From Reyranella sp. CPCC 100927 (lineage in GTDB: Bacteria; Pseudomonadota; Alphaproteobacteria; Reyranellales; Reyranellaceae): a stretch of 64,000 nucleotides of DNA. The DNA lies in the NCBI RefSeq assembly GCF_007859315.1, contig NZ_VOHA01000007.1:310001-374000 (forward strand). The letters are read 5' to 3'. A model generated the notes under the pieces. The model saw only the letters and a program-made list of their open reading frames with translations, made no database searches and was not told the origin of the DNA. Position numbers and translations under genes: made by a program. This document shows positions 25,083-32,711 of the stretch, in pieces. Position 1 is the first letter of the stretch. Each line of letters starts with the position of its first letter.

Positions 25083-26291
25083 GTGATTTCAGTGTCGAAG
25101 GGGAAGGCCTTGGCAGACAGGGAGAGGGCGTCCGGTTGGTACCAGTGGTTCCCGTTGGGCTGGAATGTCTGGGCGCTCTTGACGCTGACGGGGGCGGTGG
25201 CGGTCGGCCTCGTCGGGTGGCGTTGGGCGGCGCCGATCACGGTGCCGATTTGCGCCGATCCGCCCGGGGCACCGGCGTCCGGCTGCATGGCCGGCTTCCC
25301 GATCCGGGATCTCGATCTCAGTAGAACAGGAACGATGGCATTGTCCGCGGATGGCGCGCGATTGATGCTGACCACCGCGGATCCACCGGCACTGGTGGCG
25401 TTGCGAACGGACGATGGCCGCGAAGACTGGCGCGTGTCCCTGGCGCCTCATCGGGAGGAATCCGTGGCGCTGTCTCCGCGAGGAGACCGCGTGGCGGTTT
25501 GGGCCCCCGCGCTGCCGCCAAGGATTCTGTCGATTCCAGATGGGGCGGTTGTCGCCCCGGTGGCGAAGGACATACCCAGCCTGTCCGCGGACGAGCAAAA
25601 GCGACGCCTGCCGGCTTTCGATGTGACCTTCGTGCCCAGTGGTGATGCGCTCGTTTTCGGCAGCGACCTGTCGCGACGGCTGCATCCGCTCTCCGGAACT
25701 GCCCCGGCGCCGGACCCGGCGGCCGCGGCAATCCAGGATACGGCATGCTCGAGTTCGATCGGGCAGGCGATGGAACTGCACCAGAGCGAGAGCGGCAGGA
25801 TCGTCAGCCGGGATTTCCGCCTTGCCGTGCTGTTTGGACTCCAGAATGCCGATCGTCCTTCCGGCCGCGGCTCTGCCAGCGGATTCCGCCGGGACTGGCT
25901 CTGTGGCGTGGAGTCATTCCTGGTGGTACCGCCGCCGCCCCAGTGGTGGCCCGATCGCGCGCCGAGCGTCCAGATCGCGACCTTCTCACCGACCAACGAC
26001 AGGGTGGCGCTCGCCTATTCCGACGGCTCCCAGACGTTGATCACGATCTTGGATACATCGGTGTCGGCGCCCAGGGAGAAGGGCGGTGCCGGGGCGTCGG
26101 CGCGGTCAAGCGACCGGCGGTGGTCGACCGCCGTCCTGGCCCATTTCCTGATGCGCGGGAGCATGGATTTTGGCCGCGGTCGCATCGGCTGGTCCCCGGA
26201 CGGCCGCCGCTTCGTCGTCGTGACGTCGGTCGGTGATCAGCGGTCGTATGGGCAGAGACAGTACGAGGCCCGGATTTTCGCCGTTCCCTGA
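25083..26291 (+). CDS. Membrane-anchored beta-propeller-like protein, unknown function
   Basis: 402 residues, GTG start. One membrane segment near residues 28-48 (NVWALLTLTGAVAVGLVGW) anchors an external domain with repeated propeller-type strands (MALSADGARLMLTTADPPALVAL, VALSPRGDRVAVWAP, IATFSPTNDRVALAYSDGS, IGWSPDGRRFVVVTS). This pattern suits a WD40/TolB-like fold. I do not recognise a specific family. It stands alone before the 557-bp non-coding stretch upstream of ribD. Confidence 0.65.
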   Translation: MISVSKGKALADRERASGWYQWFPLGWNVWALLTLTGAVAVGLVGWRWAAPITVPICADPPGAPASGCMAGFPIRDLDLSRTGTMALSADGARLMLTTADPPALVALRTDDGREDWRVSLAPHREESVALSPRGDRVAVWAPALPPRILSIPDGAVVAPVAKDIPSLSADEQKRRLPAFDVTFVPSGDALVFGSDLSRRLHPLSGTAPAPDPAAAAIQDTACSSSIGQAMELHQSESGRIVSRDFRLAVLFGLQNADRPSGRGSASGFRRDWLCGVESFLVVPPPPQWWPDRAPSVQIATFSPTNDRVALAYSDGSQTLITILDTSVSAPREKGGAGASARSSDRRWSTAVLAHFLMRGSMDFGRGRIGWSPDGRRFVVVTSVGDQRSYGQRQYEARIFAVP

Positions 26292-26848
26292 GGCGGGAGC
26301 AGGGGCGACATCAGGGCGGGCGGCATCATGGGACCCGAGGGTAGAGTGCCCTGCGGCTTGAAGGCATGGCCCAAGCCCGGGAAACACACGCTGGGGACGC
26401 GCCGCACAGCGGCGCGTCATGCTTGTGGTGATCGCGCCGAACGGGTCGCGTGCGATAGCTCGGCTCATTTTCTCAGGAAAGTTGCTTTTTTGTTCTTGTT
26501 CTCGGAACAAGAAAGTGCTATAGAGGTTCACGCTGCGCCCTGAGCAAAGCTGTGGAGGGAGGTGCCGGCGTGGCTGTTGAGCTTCTTCTGACATCGGACT
26601 TTCTGGCCGTATCTGGCCGTATTTTGGCCTGTCTCGGGCGGCTATGAGACGGTCTGTAAATTACTGAAATAGCTGTGAAAGTGATTAATTGGCCGTAACT
26701 GGCCAAGAATTGGCCAACAGAGAAAAGATCGATAACTATTTATATTATAATGAAAAAGTCCTTTTCTGGCCGTGCCGGCGATACTTAATTGATGAAACCC
26801 GGGTCGGAGACAGAAGTCGTCCGCACGAAGTGACGGAGCGCAGGCAGC
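26292..26848. other. Long non-coding region before ribD with phased repeats
   Basis: No credible gene. The left half is ordinary GC-rich DNA; the right half (about 26460-26800) is AT-rich. It contains a 21-bp perfect palindrome (26493-26513) and two sets of three TGGCC motifs (26604/26614/26625 and 26690/26700/26711) with identical 10- and 11-bp steps, plus a single TGGCC at 26767. No FMN riboswitch consensus was found. Confidence 0.6.
26493..26513. repeat. Perfect 21-bp palindrome in the ribD-upstream region
   Basis: Arms TTCTTGTTC and GAACAAGAA around TCG, directly preceded by a T-run (TTGCTTTTTTG). Read on the minus strand, the stem would be followed by an A-to-T inverse run (CAAAAAAGC becomes GCTTTTTTG on plus), so it is not a clean terminator in either direction. 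An operator for a dimeric repressor is possible. Confidence 0.55.
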
Positions 26849-27973
26849 ATGAGTAGCCCCACCGGCAGATCGGACACCGAGTGGATGTCCAGTGCGCTGG
26901 CGCTCGCGCGGCGCGGGTGGGGTGAGACGTGGCCCAACCCGACGGTGGGGTGCGTGCTGGTCAAGGATGGCGCTGTTCTGGCGCGCGGCCGAACCGGGCG
27001 CGGCGGGCGGCCGCATGGCGAGGCCGTGGCTCTGGCGGCGGCGCAGGCGGCGGGTACCGATGTGCGCGGCGCGACGGCCTACGTTTCACTGGAGCCGTGT
27101 GCCCATCACGGCCGCACGCCACCCTGTGCCGAGGCCCTGGTCGGCGCCGGCATCGCGCGCTGCGTGGTGGCTACCGGTGATCCCGATCCGCGTGTGGCCG
27201 GGCGTGGCGTGGCCATCCTGCGCGCCGCCGGCATCGTGGTGGTGGAGGGCGTCGGCCGCGCCGAGGCCGACGAGATCAGCGCCGGTTTCTTCTGCCGGGT
27301 GCAGCAGGGCCGACCCCTGGTCACCCTGAAGCTGGCGACGTCGCTGGACGGGCGCATCGCCACGGCGGTGGGTGACAGCAAATGGATCACCGGAGCGCCG
27401 GCGCGGGCGCGCGGCCACCTGTTGCGGGCCGAGCATGACGGCATCCTGGTCGGTATCGGCACGGCGCTGGCGGACGATCCCGAGCTTACCTGCCGGCTGC
27501 CCGGCCTCGACAGCCGCTCGCCGGTGCGCATCGTCGCCGACAGCGGCGCCCGCCTGCCGGTCGACTCGGCGCTGGTGCGGTCAGCCCCGGCGGTGCCGCT
27601 GTGGCTGATGTGCGCCGAGGATGCCCCGGCCGATAACGTCACGGCACTGGAAGCGTGCGGCGTGATCGTGCGCCGCCTGCCGCGCGGCGCCGATGGTCAT
27701 GTCCAGCCCGCCGCGCTGCTGCAGGCGCTGGGCGGGCAGGGGATGACCCGCCTGCTGGTGGAAGGCGGCGGCACCCTGGCGGCGGCCTTGCTGGCGGCCG
27801 ACCTGGTCGACCGCCTGGCGATCTTCCGCGCCGGGGTGGTGATCGGCGGCGACGGCATCGCCGCCATTGGCGGCTTCGGGCTGCAGCGCCTGGCATCGGC
27901 GCGGCGTTTTGCGCGATCGTCGCTGGGCGAAACCGGCGACGACGTGCTGGAAACCTGGACACGAGGCGCTTAG
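26849..27973 (+). CDS. ribD: Riboflavin biosynthesis deaminase/reductase RibD
   Basis: 374-residue bifunctional enzyme. The N-terminal deaminase domain has zinc motifs HGEAVAL and EPCAHHGRTPPCAEALV, acting on the GTP-derived pyrimidine. The C-terminal reductase domain (from LVTLKLATSLDGRIATAVGDSKWITG) uses NADPH. It is the first gene of the riboflavin operon, with ribE following by 10 bp. In this class nrdR normally precedes it. Confidence 0.96.
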   Translation: MSSPTGRSDTEWMSSALALARRGWGETWPNPTVGCVLVKDGAVLARGRTGRGGRPHGEAVALAAAQAAGTDVRGATAYVSLEPCAHHGRTPPCAEALVGAGIARCVVATGDPDPRVAGRGVAILRAAGIVVVEGVGRAEADEISAGFFCRVQQGRPLVTLKLATSLDGRIATAVGDSKWITGAPARARGHLLRAEHDGILVGIGTALADDPELTCRLPGLDSRSPVRIVADSGARLPVDSALVRSAPAVPLWLMCAEDAPADNVTALEACGVIVRRLPRGADGHVQPAALLQALGGQGMTRLLVEGGGTLAAALLAADLVDRLAIFRAGVVIGGDGIAAIGGFGLQRLASARRFARSSLGETGDDVLETWTRGA

Positions 27974-27983
27974 GTTCGCCGCC

Positions 27984-28595
27984 ATGTTTACAGGCATCAT
28001 CACCGACGTCGGCGAGGTTACCGACATCAGGCCGGCGCAAGCTGCCGGCGACACGCGTTTCACCATCGCGACACGGTTCGACATGGATGCCGTGCCGATC
28101 GGTGCCTCGATTTGCTGCTCCGGCTGTTGCCTCACGGTGACCAGCAAGGGCAAGGCAGACGGCCGCGGCTGGTTCACGGCCGACGCCTCGGGCGAGACCT
28201 TGTCGAAGACCACACTGGGCTCGTGGCAGGTCGGCCGGCGCATCAACCTGGAGCGCTCCCTGAAGCTGGGCGACGAACTGGGCGGGCACCTGGTCTATGG
28301 CCATGTCGATGGTGTCGGCCGCATCGTCTCGATGACACCGGAAGGCGGCAGCATCCGCTTCGTGTTCGAGACGCCCGATGCGCTGGCGGGCTTCATGGCG
28401 TCGAAGGGGTCGGTGGCGATCGACGGCGTGTCGCTCACCGTCAACGAGGTCGACGCCAACCGCTTCGGCGTCAACATCATCCCCCATACCCAGACCGAGA
28501 CGACGTTCGCGGGCGCCAAGCCCGGCGATCCGGTCAATCTTGAGGCTGACATGCTCGCGCGGTACGTTGCGCGACTGTTGGAAAGGACACGGTAG
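27984..28595 (+). CDS. ribE: Riboflavin synthase, alpha subunit
   Basis: 203 residues. Dismutates two 6,7-dimethyl-8-ribityllumazine molecules to riboflavin. The start is the ATG at 27984, giving the canonical MFTGIITDVGEV N-terminus. Two lumazine-binding repeats are visible (SICCSGCCLTV...; SVAIDGVSLTVNEV), with GHLVYGHVDGVG beginning the second. The stop is directly followed by the next gene's ATG with no gap. Confidence 0.96.
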   Translation: MFTGIITDVGEVTDIRPAQAAGDTRFTIATRFDMDAVPIGASICCSGCCLTVTSKGKADGRGWFTADASGETLSKTTLGSWQVGRRINLERSLKLGDELGGHLVYGHVDGVGRIVSMTPEGGSIRFVFETPDALAGFMASKGSVAIDGVSLTVNEVDANRFGVNIIPHTQTETTFAGAKPGDPVNLEADMLARYVARLLERTR

Positions 28596-29750
28596 ATGAG
28601 TGTCGTCGAGAAGGAACCCTGGCGCATCACCTTCCAGGAGATGAAGGCGCCGGCCGAGGCCCTGATCGAGGAAGCCCGCCGCGGCCGCATGTTCGTCCTG
28701 GTCGACGACGAGGACCGCGAGAACGAGGGCGACTTGGTCATCCCGGCGCAGATGGCCACCGCCGAGGCGATCAACTTCATGGCCCGGTACGGGCGCGGCC
28801 TGATCTGCCTCGCCATGCCCAAGGAGCGCTGCGAGCAGCTCGGTCTGCCGCTGATGGCGCGCGACAACGCCAGTCGCCACAGCACCGCCTTCACCGTGTC
28901 GATCGAGGCGCGCGAGGGCGTGACCACCGGCATCTCGGCGGCCGACCGCGCCCGCACCGTTGCCGTCGCCATCGATCCCAGCTGCGGGCCGCAGGACATC
29001 GTATCGCCCGGCCACGTGTTCCCGTTGATGGCGCGTGAGGGCGGCGTGCTGGAGCGTACCGGCCACACCGAGGCCGCCGTCGACCTGGCACGACTTGCGG
29101 GCCTGCAGCCCGCCGGCGTGATCTGCGAGATCATGAACGACGACGGCACCATGGCGCGCCGCGACGATCTGATCCGCTTCGCCCAGCTGCACGGGCTCAA
29201 GATCGGCACCATCGCCGACCTGATCGCCTATCGCCGCAAGTACGACTCCATCGTGCGCCGGCTCAGCGAGACCACGATCGACAGCCGCTACGGCGGCGCG
29301 TTCCGCTCCATCGTCTACATGAACAAGGCCACCAAGGCGCAGCACGTGGCGCTGGTGAAAGGCGACGTCGCCACCGACGAGCCGGTCCTGGTGCGCGTGC
29401 ACGCCATGAACCTGTTCTCCGATTCGCTGGGCGAGAAGCTGCCCGGCCGCGGTGGCGAGATCGAAAGCGCCATGCGCCTGATCGCCCGGGAGGGAAGGGG
29501 CGTCGTGGTGCTGATCCGCGAGCCGCTCAACGTGCAGATGGCGCTCAGCAAGCGCCATGCCGGGCAGCCGATCGAAACCCCGGTGGGCGAGCTGCGCGAC
29601 TACGGCGTCGGTGCCCAGATCCTGATCGACCTCGGCATCAAGAAGATGATCCTGCTGACCAACACCAAGAAGAACCTGGTAGGTGTCGGCGGCTTTGCCC
29701 TGCGCACGGTCGAGCAGCGCCCGCTGCCGCTGATCGACCCGGAGTCCTGA
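28596..29750 (+). CDS. ribB: DHBP synthase with degenerate GTP cyclohydrolase II domain (RibBX type)
   Basis: 384 residues. The N-terminal 3,4-dihydroxy-2-butanone-4-phosphate synthase half is intact: DDEDRENEGDLV, ARDNASRHSTAFTVS and RTGHTEAAVDLA are present. The C-terminal half has the fold and length of GTP cyclohydrolase II, but the three zinc cysteines are absent (the usual GSLRCDCG segment reads SLGEKLPGRG) and the RQEGRGIGL motif is replaced (IREPLNVQMAL). DYGVGAQIL and LLTNTKK remain. It is therefore not expected to open GTP; such RibBX proteins are known in Rhizobiales-like bacteria. A separate RibA must exist outside the window. Confidence 0.93.
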   Translation: MSVVEKEPWRITFQEMKAPAEALIEEARRGRMFVLVDDEDRENEGDLVIPAQMATAEAINFMARYGRGLICLAMPKERCEQLGLPLMARDNASRHSTAFTVSIEAREGVTTGISAADRARTVAVAIDPSCGPQDIVSPGHVFPLMAREGGVLERTGHTEAAVDLARLAGLQPAGVICEIMNDDGTMARRDDLIRFAQLHGLKIGTIADLIAYRRKYDSIVRRLSETTIDSRYGGAFRSIVYMNKATKAQHVALVKGDVATDEPVLVRVHAMNLFSDSLGEKLPGRGGEIESAMRLIAREGRGVVVLIREPLNVQMALSKRHAGQPIETPVGELRDYGVGAQILIDLGIKKMILLTNTKKNLVGVGGFALRTVEQRPLPLIDPES

Positions 29751-29753
29751 TCC

Positions 29754-30236
29754 ATGGCTGAAGCTCAACGCGGCGCCCGACCCCTCGTCACGCCGCTGCC
29801 GGCGGGCGCCCGCGTGCTGATCGTCGAGGCGCGCTTTTATGAGGCGCTCGCCGATGAACTGGCGACTGGCGCGCTGGCCGAACTGGCGCGCCATGACGTC
29901 GTCGGCGAACGGCTCGGCGTGCCCGGTGCCTTCGAGATTCCCGGTGCCATCGCCATGGCGGCCGACAGTGGCCGCTACCAGGGCTATATCGCGCTGGGCT
30001 GCGTCATCCGTGGCGAGACCTCGCACTACGACTATGTCTGCGGCGAGAGCGCGCGCGGCCTGATGGACCTCACCGTGCGGCGCCGCCTGGCCATCGGCTA
30101 CGGCATCCTGACGGTCGAGAATGACGCGCAGGCCTGGGCGCGCGCCCGGCGTGGCGAGGGTGACAAGGGCGCCGACGCTGCCTACGCCGCGCTCAGCATG
30201 ATGGCGCTGCGCCAGACCTACCGGGTGACATCGTGA
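29754..30236 (+). CDS. ribH: 6,7-dimethyl-8-ribityllumazine synthase
   Basis: 160 residues. Joins the pyrimidine and dihydroxybutanone phosphate to make lumazine in a multimeric capsid-like enzyme. Key motifs are [40 protein letters not shown] (active-site His) and [13 protein letters not shown]. The TGA overlaps the GTG of nusB by 4 bp. Confidence 0.96.
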   Translation: MAEAQRGARPLVTPLPAGARVLIVEARFYEALADELATGALAELARHDVVGERLGVPGAFEIPGAIAMAADSGRYQGYIALGCVIRGETSHYDYVCGESARGLMDLTVRRRLAIGYGILTVENDAQAWARARRGEGDKGADAAYAALSMMALRQTYRVTS

Positions 30237-30745
30237 ACGCAGCCGTGCGCAAATCGGAATCGTCGGGCGTCAACACGCGCAGCCTGGCGCGGTTGTCGGC
30301 GGTGCAGGCGGTGTTCCAGCTGTTGCAGAGCGACGACAAGGCCAGCGACGTCGTCGACCAGTTCCTGAAGTTCCGCGTCGCCGAGGGTGGCGATGCCGGC
30401 ATGCCGGCGGAAGCCGACCGGACGTTCTTCAAGTCACTGGTGAGCGGCGTCGAAGCCGACCAGCCGGCGCTCGCGGCGCTGATCGAAGGCGCGCTCGCGA
30501 GCGGCTGGACCATGGCGCGCCTGGACCGGCTGATGCGTGCCGTGCTGATGACCGGGGTGCACGAGATGAAGGCGCGGCGCGATGTGCCGGCGCATGTGGT
30601 GCTGTCGGAGTACGCCCGCGTCGCCGGCCAGTTCTACGAGGGCAACGAGCCCGGCTTCGTCACTTCGCTGCTCGACCGCGTCGGCCGCCAATTGCGCCCC
30701 GACGAGTTCACCGCCCGGGACGCGCAGACACCGAAGGACGGCTGA
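30233..30745 (+). CDS. nusB: Transcription antitermination factor NusB
   Basis: 170 residues, GTG start overlapping ribH. An all-helical RNA-binding protein that works with NusE on rRNA antitermination. Diagnostic stretches are [14 protein letters not shown] near the N-terminus and [54 protein letters not shown]. Its place after ribH is conserved. A palindromic element separates it from thiL. Confidence 0.96.
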   Translation: MNAAVRKSESSGVNTRSLARLSAVQAVFQLLQSDDKASDVVDQFLKFRVAEGGDAGMPAEADRTFFKSLVSGVEADQPALAALIEGALASGWTMARLDRLMRAVLMTGVHEMKARRDVPAHVVLSEYARVAGQFYEGNEPGFVTSLLDRVGRQLRPDEFTARDAQTPKDG

Positions 30746-30759
30746 ATCATGCCTTCCCC

Positions 30760-30838
30760 GGGAGCGCGGGCGTCCCGCCCGCATCGGGCGAAAGCGTCGC
30801 TTTCGTCCGACAAGAGCGGGCGGGACGCCCGCGCTCCC
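30760..30838. repeat. 79-bp palindromic dispersed element between nusB and thiL
   Basis: Perfect 23-bp arms (30760-30782 and 30816-30838; left arm begins GGGAGCGCGGGCG) around a 33-bp centre that itself contains CGAAAGC-GTC-GCTTTCG. Translated in frame with thiL it reads GARASRPH...GRDARAP, a peptide pattern seen as spurious protein ends in many genomes. A shortened relative lies at 1343-1370. Confidence 0.8.
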
Positions 30839-30841
30839 AGG

Positions 30842-31792
30842 ATGGGCGAGTTCGAGTTCATCGCCAAGCTGCTGCGGCCCTTGGCGGCGGATTTCCCCGG
30901 TGCGTTCGACCTTGGTGACGATACCGCGCGCCTGGCTGTGCCGCCGGGCGAAGAGCTGGTGGTGAAGACCGACGCCGTGGTGTGCGGCGTGCATTTCCTG
31001 CCGCCACACGATCCCGGCCTGGTGGCGCGCAAGGCGCTGCGCGTGAACCTGTCCGACCTCGCCGCCGCCGGCGCCCGGCCGCTGGCCTATCAGCTGGCGC
31101 TGGTGCTGCCCGACGACATCGACGATGCCTGGCTGGAAGCGTTCTGCGCCGGTCTGGCGGCCGACCAGAAGACCTACGGCATCGCGCTGTGCGGCGGTGA
31201 TACGACATCGACACCCGGCGCGCTCACCATCGCCGTCACCGCCTTCGGCACGGCGCCTGCCGCCACCACGCCGGGCCGCGGCGGCGCCCGCCCCGGTGAT
31301 CGCGTGTTCGTCAGCGGCACCATCGGCGATGGCGCGCTGGGCCTGCTGGCCAACACCGGGCGTCTGCCGCAGGCGAGCGCCGCGCATCGCGCCTTCCTCG
31401 ACGACCGCTACCTGCTGCCGCAACCGCGCCTGGCGCTGGGCCAGCACCTGCGCGACGTGGCGAGCGCCGGGATGGATGTCTCAGACGGCCTGGTCGGCGA
31501 CCTCGGCCACATCTGTCAGCGCTCCGCCGTGCGCGCCGTGATCGACGCCGACAAGGTGCCGCTGTCGGAAGCGGCCGCAGCCGTGCTCGCCCGCCGCCCC
31601 GAACTGCTGGAAACGGTGCTCACCGGCGGCGACGACTACGAGCTGCTGTTCACGATGCCGCCAGGACGATCACTGCCAGCCACCGACGTGGCGGTGACCG
31701 AGATCGGGGTCATCGAGTCCGGCAGCGGCGTCGCCGTCGAGCGCCAGGGCCAGCCGCTGCCGCTGTCACGCGCCAGCTACACCCACCGCTGA
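30842..31792 (+). CDS. thiL: Thiamine-monophosphate kinase
   Basis: 316 residues from the ATG at 30842. Phosphorylates thiamine monophosphate to thiamine diphosphate. It begins MGEFEFIAKLLRPL, the canonical N-terminus. DLGDDTARL and KTDAVVCGVHF bind Mg-ATP; RKALRVNLSDLAAAGARPLAYQLAL and GMDVSDGLVGDLGHI are typical. A longer frame starting at 30749 adds 31 residues that are only the translated palindromic element, so it is rejected. The gene follows nusB as usual in the class. Confidence 0.95.
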   Translation: MGEFEFIAKLLRPLAADFPGAFDLGDDTARLAVPPGEELVVKTDAVVCGVHFLPPHDPGLVARKALRVNLSDLAAAGARPLAYQLALVLPDDIDDAWLEAFCAGLAADQKTYGIALCGGDTTSTPGALTIAVTAFGTAPAATTPGRGGARPGDRVFVSGTIGDGALGLLANTGRLPQASAAHRAFLDDRYLLPQPRLALGQHLRDVASAGMDVSDGLVGDLGHICQRSAVRAVIDADKVPLSEAAAAVLARRPELLETVLTGGDDYELLFTMPPGRSLPATDVAVTEIGVIESGSGVAVERQGQPLPLSRASYTHR

Positions 31793-31795
31793 TTC

Positions 31796-31920
31796 CCTCC
31801 CCCAGCTTCGCTGGGGGAGGTGGCCGAAGGCCGGAGGGGGACCCCAGGTGGTCTCTATTACTAAGACCACGTCGGCTCCCCTCCGCCCCTTCGGGGCACC
31901 TCCCCACTGCGTGGGGAGGA
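31796..31920. repeat. Two inverted copies of a dispersed hairpin repeat between thiL and slipin gene
   Basis: The left copy (from 31796: CTCCCCCAGC-TTC-GCTGGGGGAG, then a GGCC-CGAAGG-type second hairpin) and the right copy (to 31920: reverse complement with CCTCCCCAC-GCA-GTGGGGAGG) face each other around a short AT-containing centre (TATTACTAAG). They fill the whole gap between two convergent genes and would fold into strong hairpins on both strands, so they may act as a bidirectional terminator. Confidence 0.7.
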
Positions 31921-31922
31921 GT

Positions 31923-32696
31923 TCATTCCGCCGGCTTCTTCGTCAGGCCGCTGAGGAAGCGGCCGATGTCGATGGGGAAGGGGAAGACGATGGTCGAACT
32001 GTGCTGACTGGAGATGCTGCTGAGCGTGCCGAGATAGCGCAGCTGCATGGCCTCGGGCTGGGCGCTCAAGATTCGTGCCGCCTCGAGCAGCTTCTCGGCC
32101 GCCTGCTGCTCGCCCTCGGCGTGGATCACCTTGGCGCGCCGTTCGCGCTCGGCCTCGGCCTGGCGCGCGATCATGCGCACCATGCTTTCATTGATGTCGA
32201 CGTGCTTGATCTCGACATTGGCCACCTTGATGCCCCAGGCATCGGTCTGGGCGTCGAGGATGTCCTGGATGTCGTCGTTGAGCTTGTCGCGCTCGGCCAG
32301 CATCTCGTCGAGGTCGTGCTTGCCCAGCACCGAACGCAAGGTGGTCTGCGCCAGCTGGCCGGTGGCCTGCAGGAAGTCGGCGACCTGGATGATCGCCTTG
32401 GCCGGATCGACGATGCGGAAGTAGATGACGGCGTTGACCTTCACCGACACGTTGTCGCGCGAGATCACGTCCTGGCTCGGCACGTCGAGCACCACCGTGC
32501 GCAGGTCGGTGCGCACGAACTGTTGTACCAGCGGCACCAGGACGATCAGACCCGGCCCCTTGACGCCGGTGAAGCGACCCAGGGTGAAGACGACGCCGCG
32601 CTCGTACTCGCGCAGGATCTTGATCGCCGTGGCCAGGAAGGCGACGACGATGACGAGGATCGGCACATAGAAGGCAAGGTCGGACCACACGGGCAT
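31923..32696 (-). CDS. Slipin/stomatin-like SPFH protein
   Basis: 257 residues. An N-terminal membrane helix (about 8-25, [17 protein letters not shown]) is followed by an SPFH band-7 domain ([29 protein letters not shown] ... [20 protein letters not shown]). A coiled-coil stretch follows ([33 protein letters not shown]), ending in a Pro-containing tail. Bacterial slipins oligomerise on the membrane and are paired with NfeD proteins; that gene lies 15 bp upstream. Confidence 0.93.
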   Translation of the reverse strand: MPVWSDLAFYVPILVIVVAFLATAIKILREYERGVVFTLGRFTGVKGPGLIVLVPLVQQFVRTDLRTVVLDVPSQDVISRDNVSVKVNAVIYFRIVDPAKAIIQVADFLQATGQLAQTTLRSVLGKHDLDEMLAERDKLNDDIQDILDAQTDAWGIKVANVEIKHVDINESMVRMIARQAEAERERRAKVIHAEGEQQAAEKLLEAARILSAQPEAMQLRYLGTLSSISSQHSSTIVFPFPIDIGRFLSGLTKKPAE

Positions 32697-32711
32697 GGGC
32701 GCAGTCTCCGG

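Noticed and set aside
26491-26513. LexA box
   Set aside because: GTTC and GAAC half-sites are present but not with the alphaproteobacterial direct-repeat N7 spacing.
26660-26848. FMN riboswitch upstream of ribD
   Set aside because: None of the conserved RFN-element blocks could be found in the leader on the plus strand.
27639-30026. Very long minus-strand reading frame (about 795 residues) opposite the riboflavin genes
   Set aside because: It is antisense to well-identified ribD/ribE/ribBX/ribH genes; the composition (His/Arg/Gly/Asp-rich, no domain) is a high-GC shadow.
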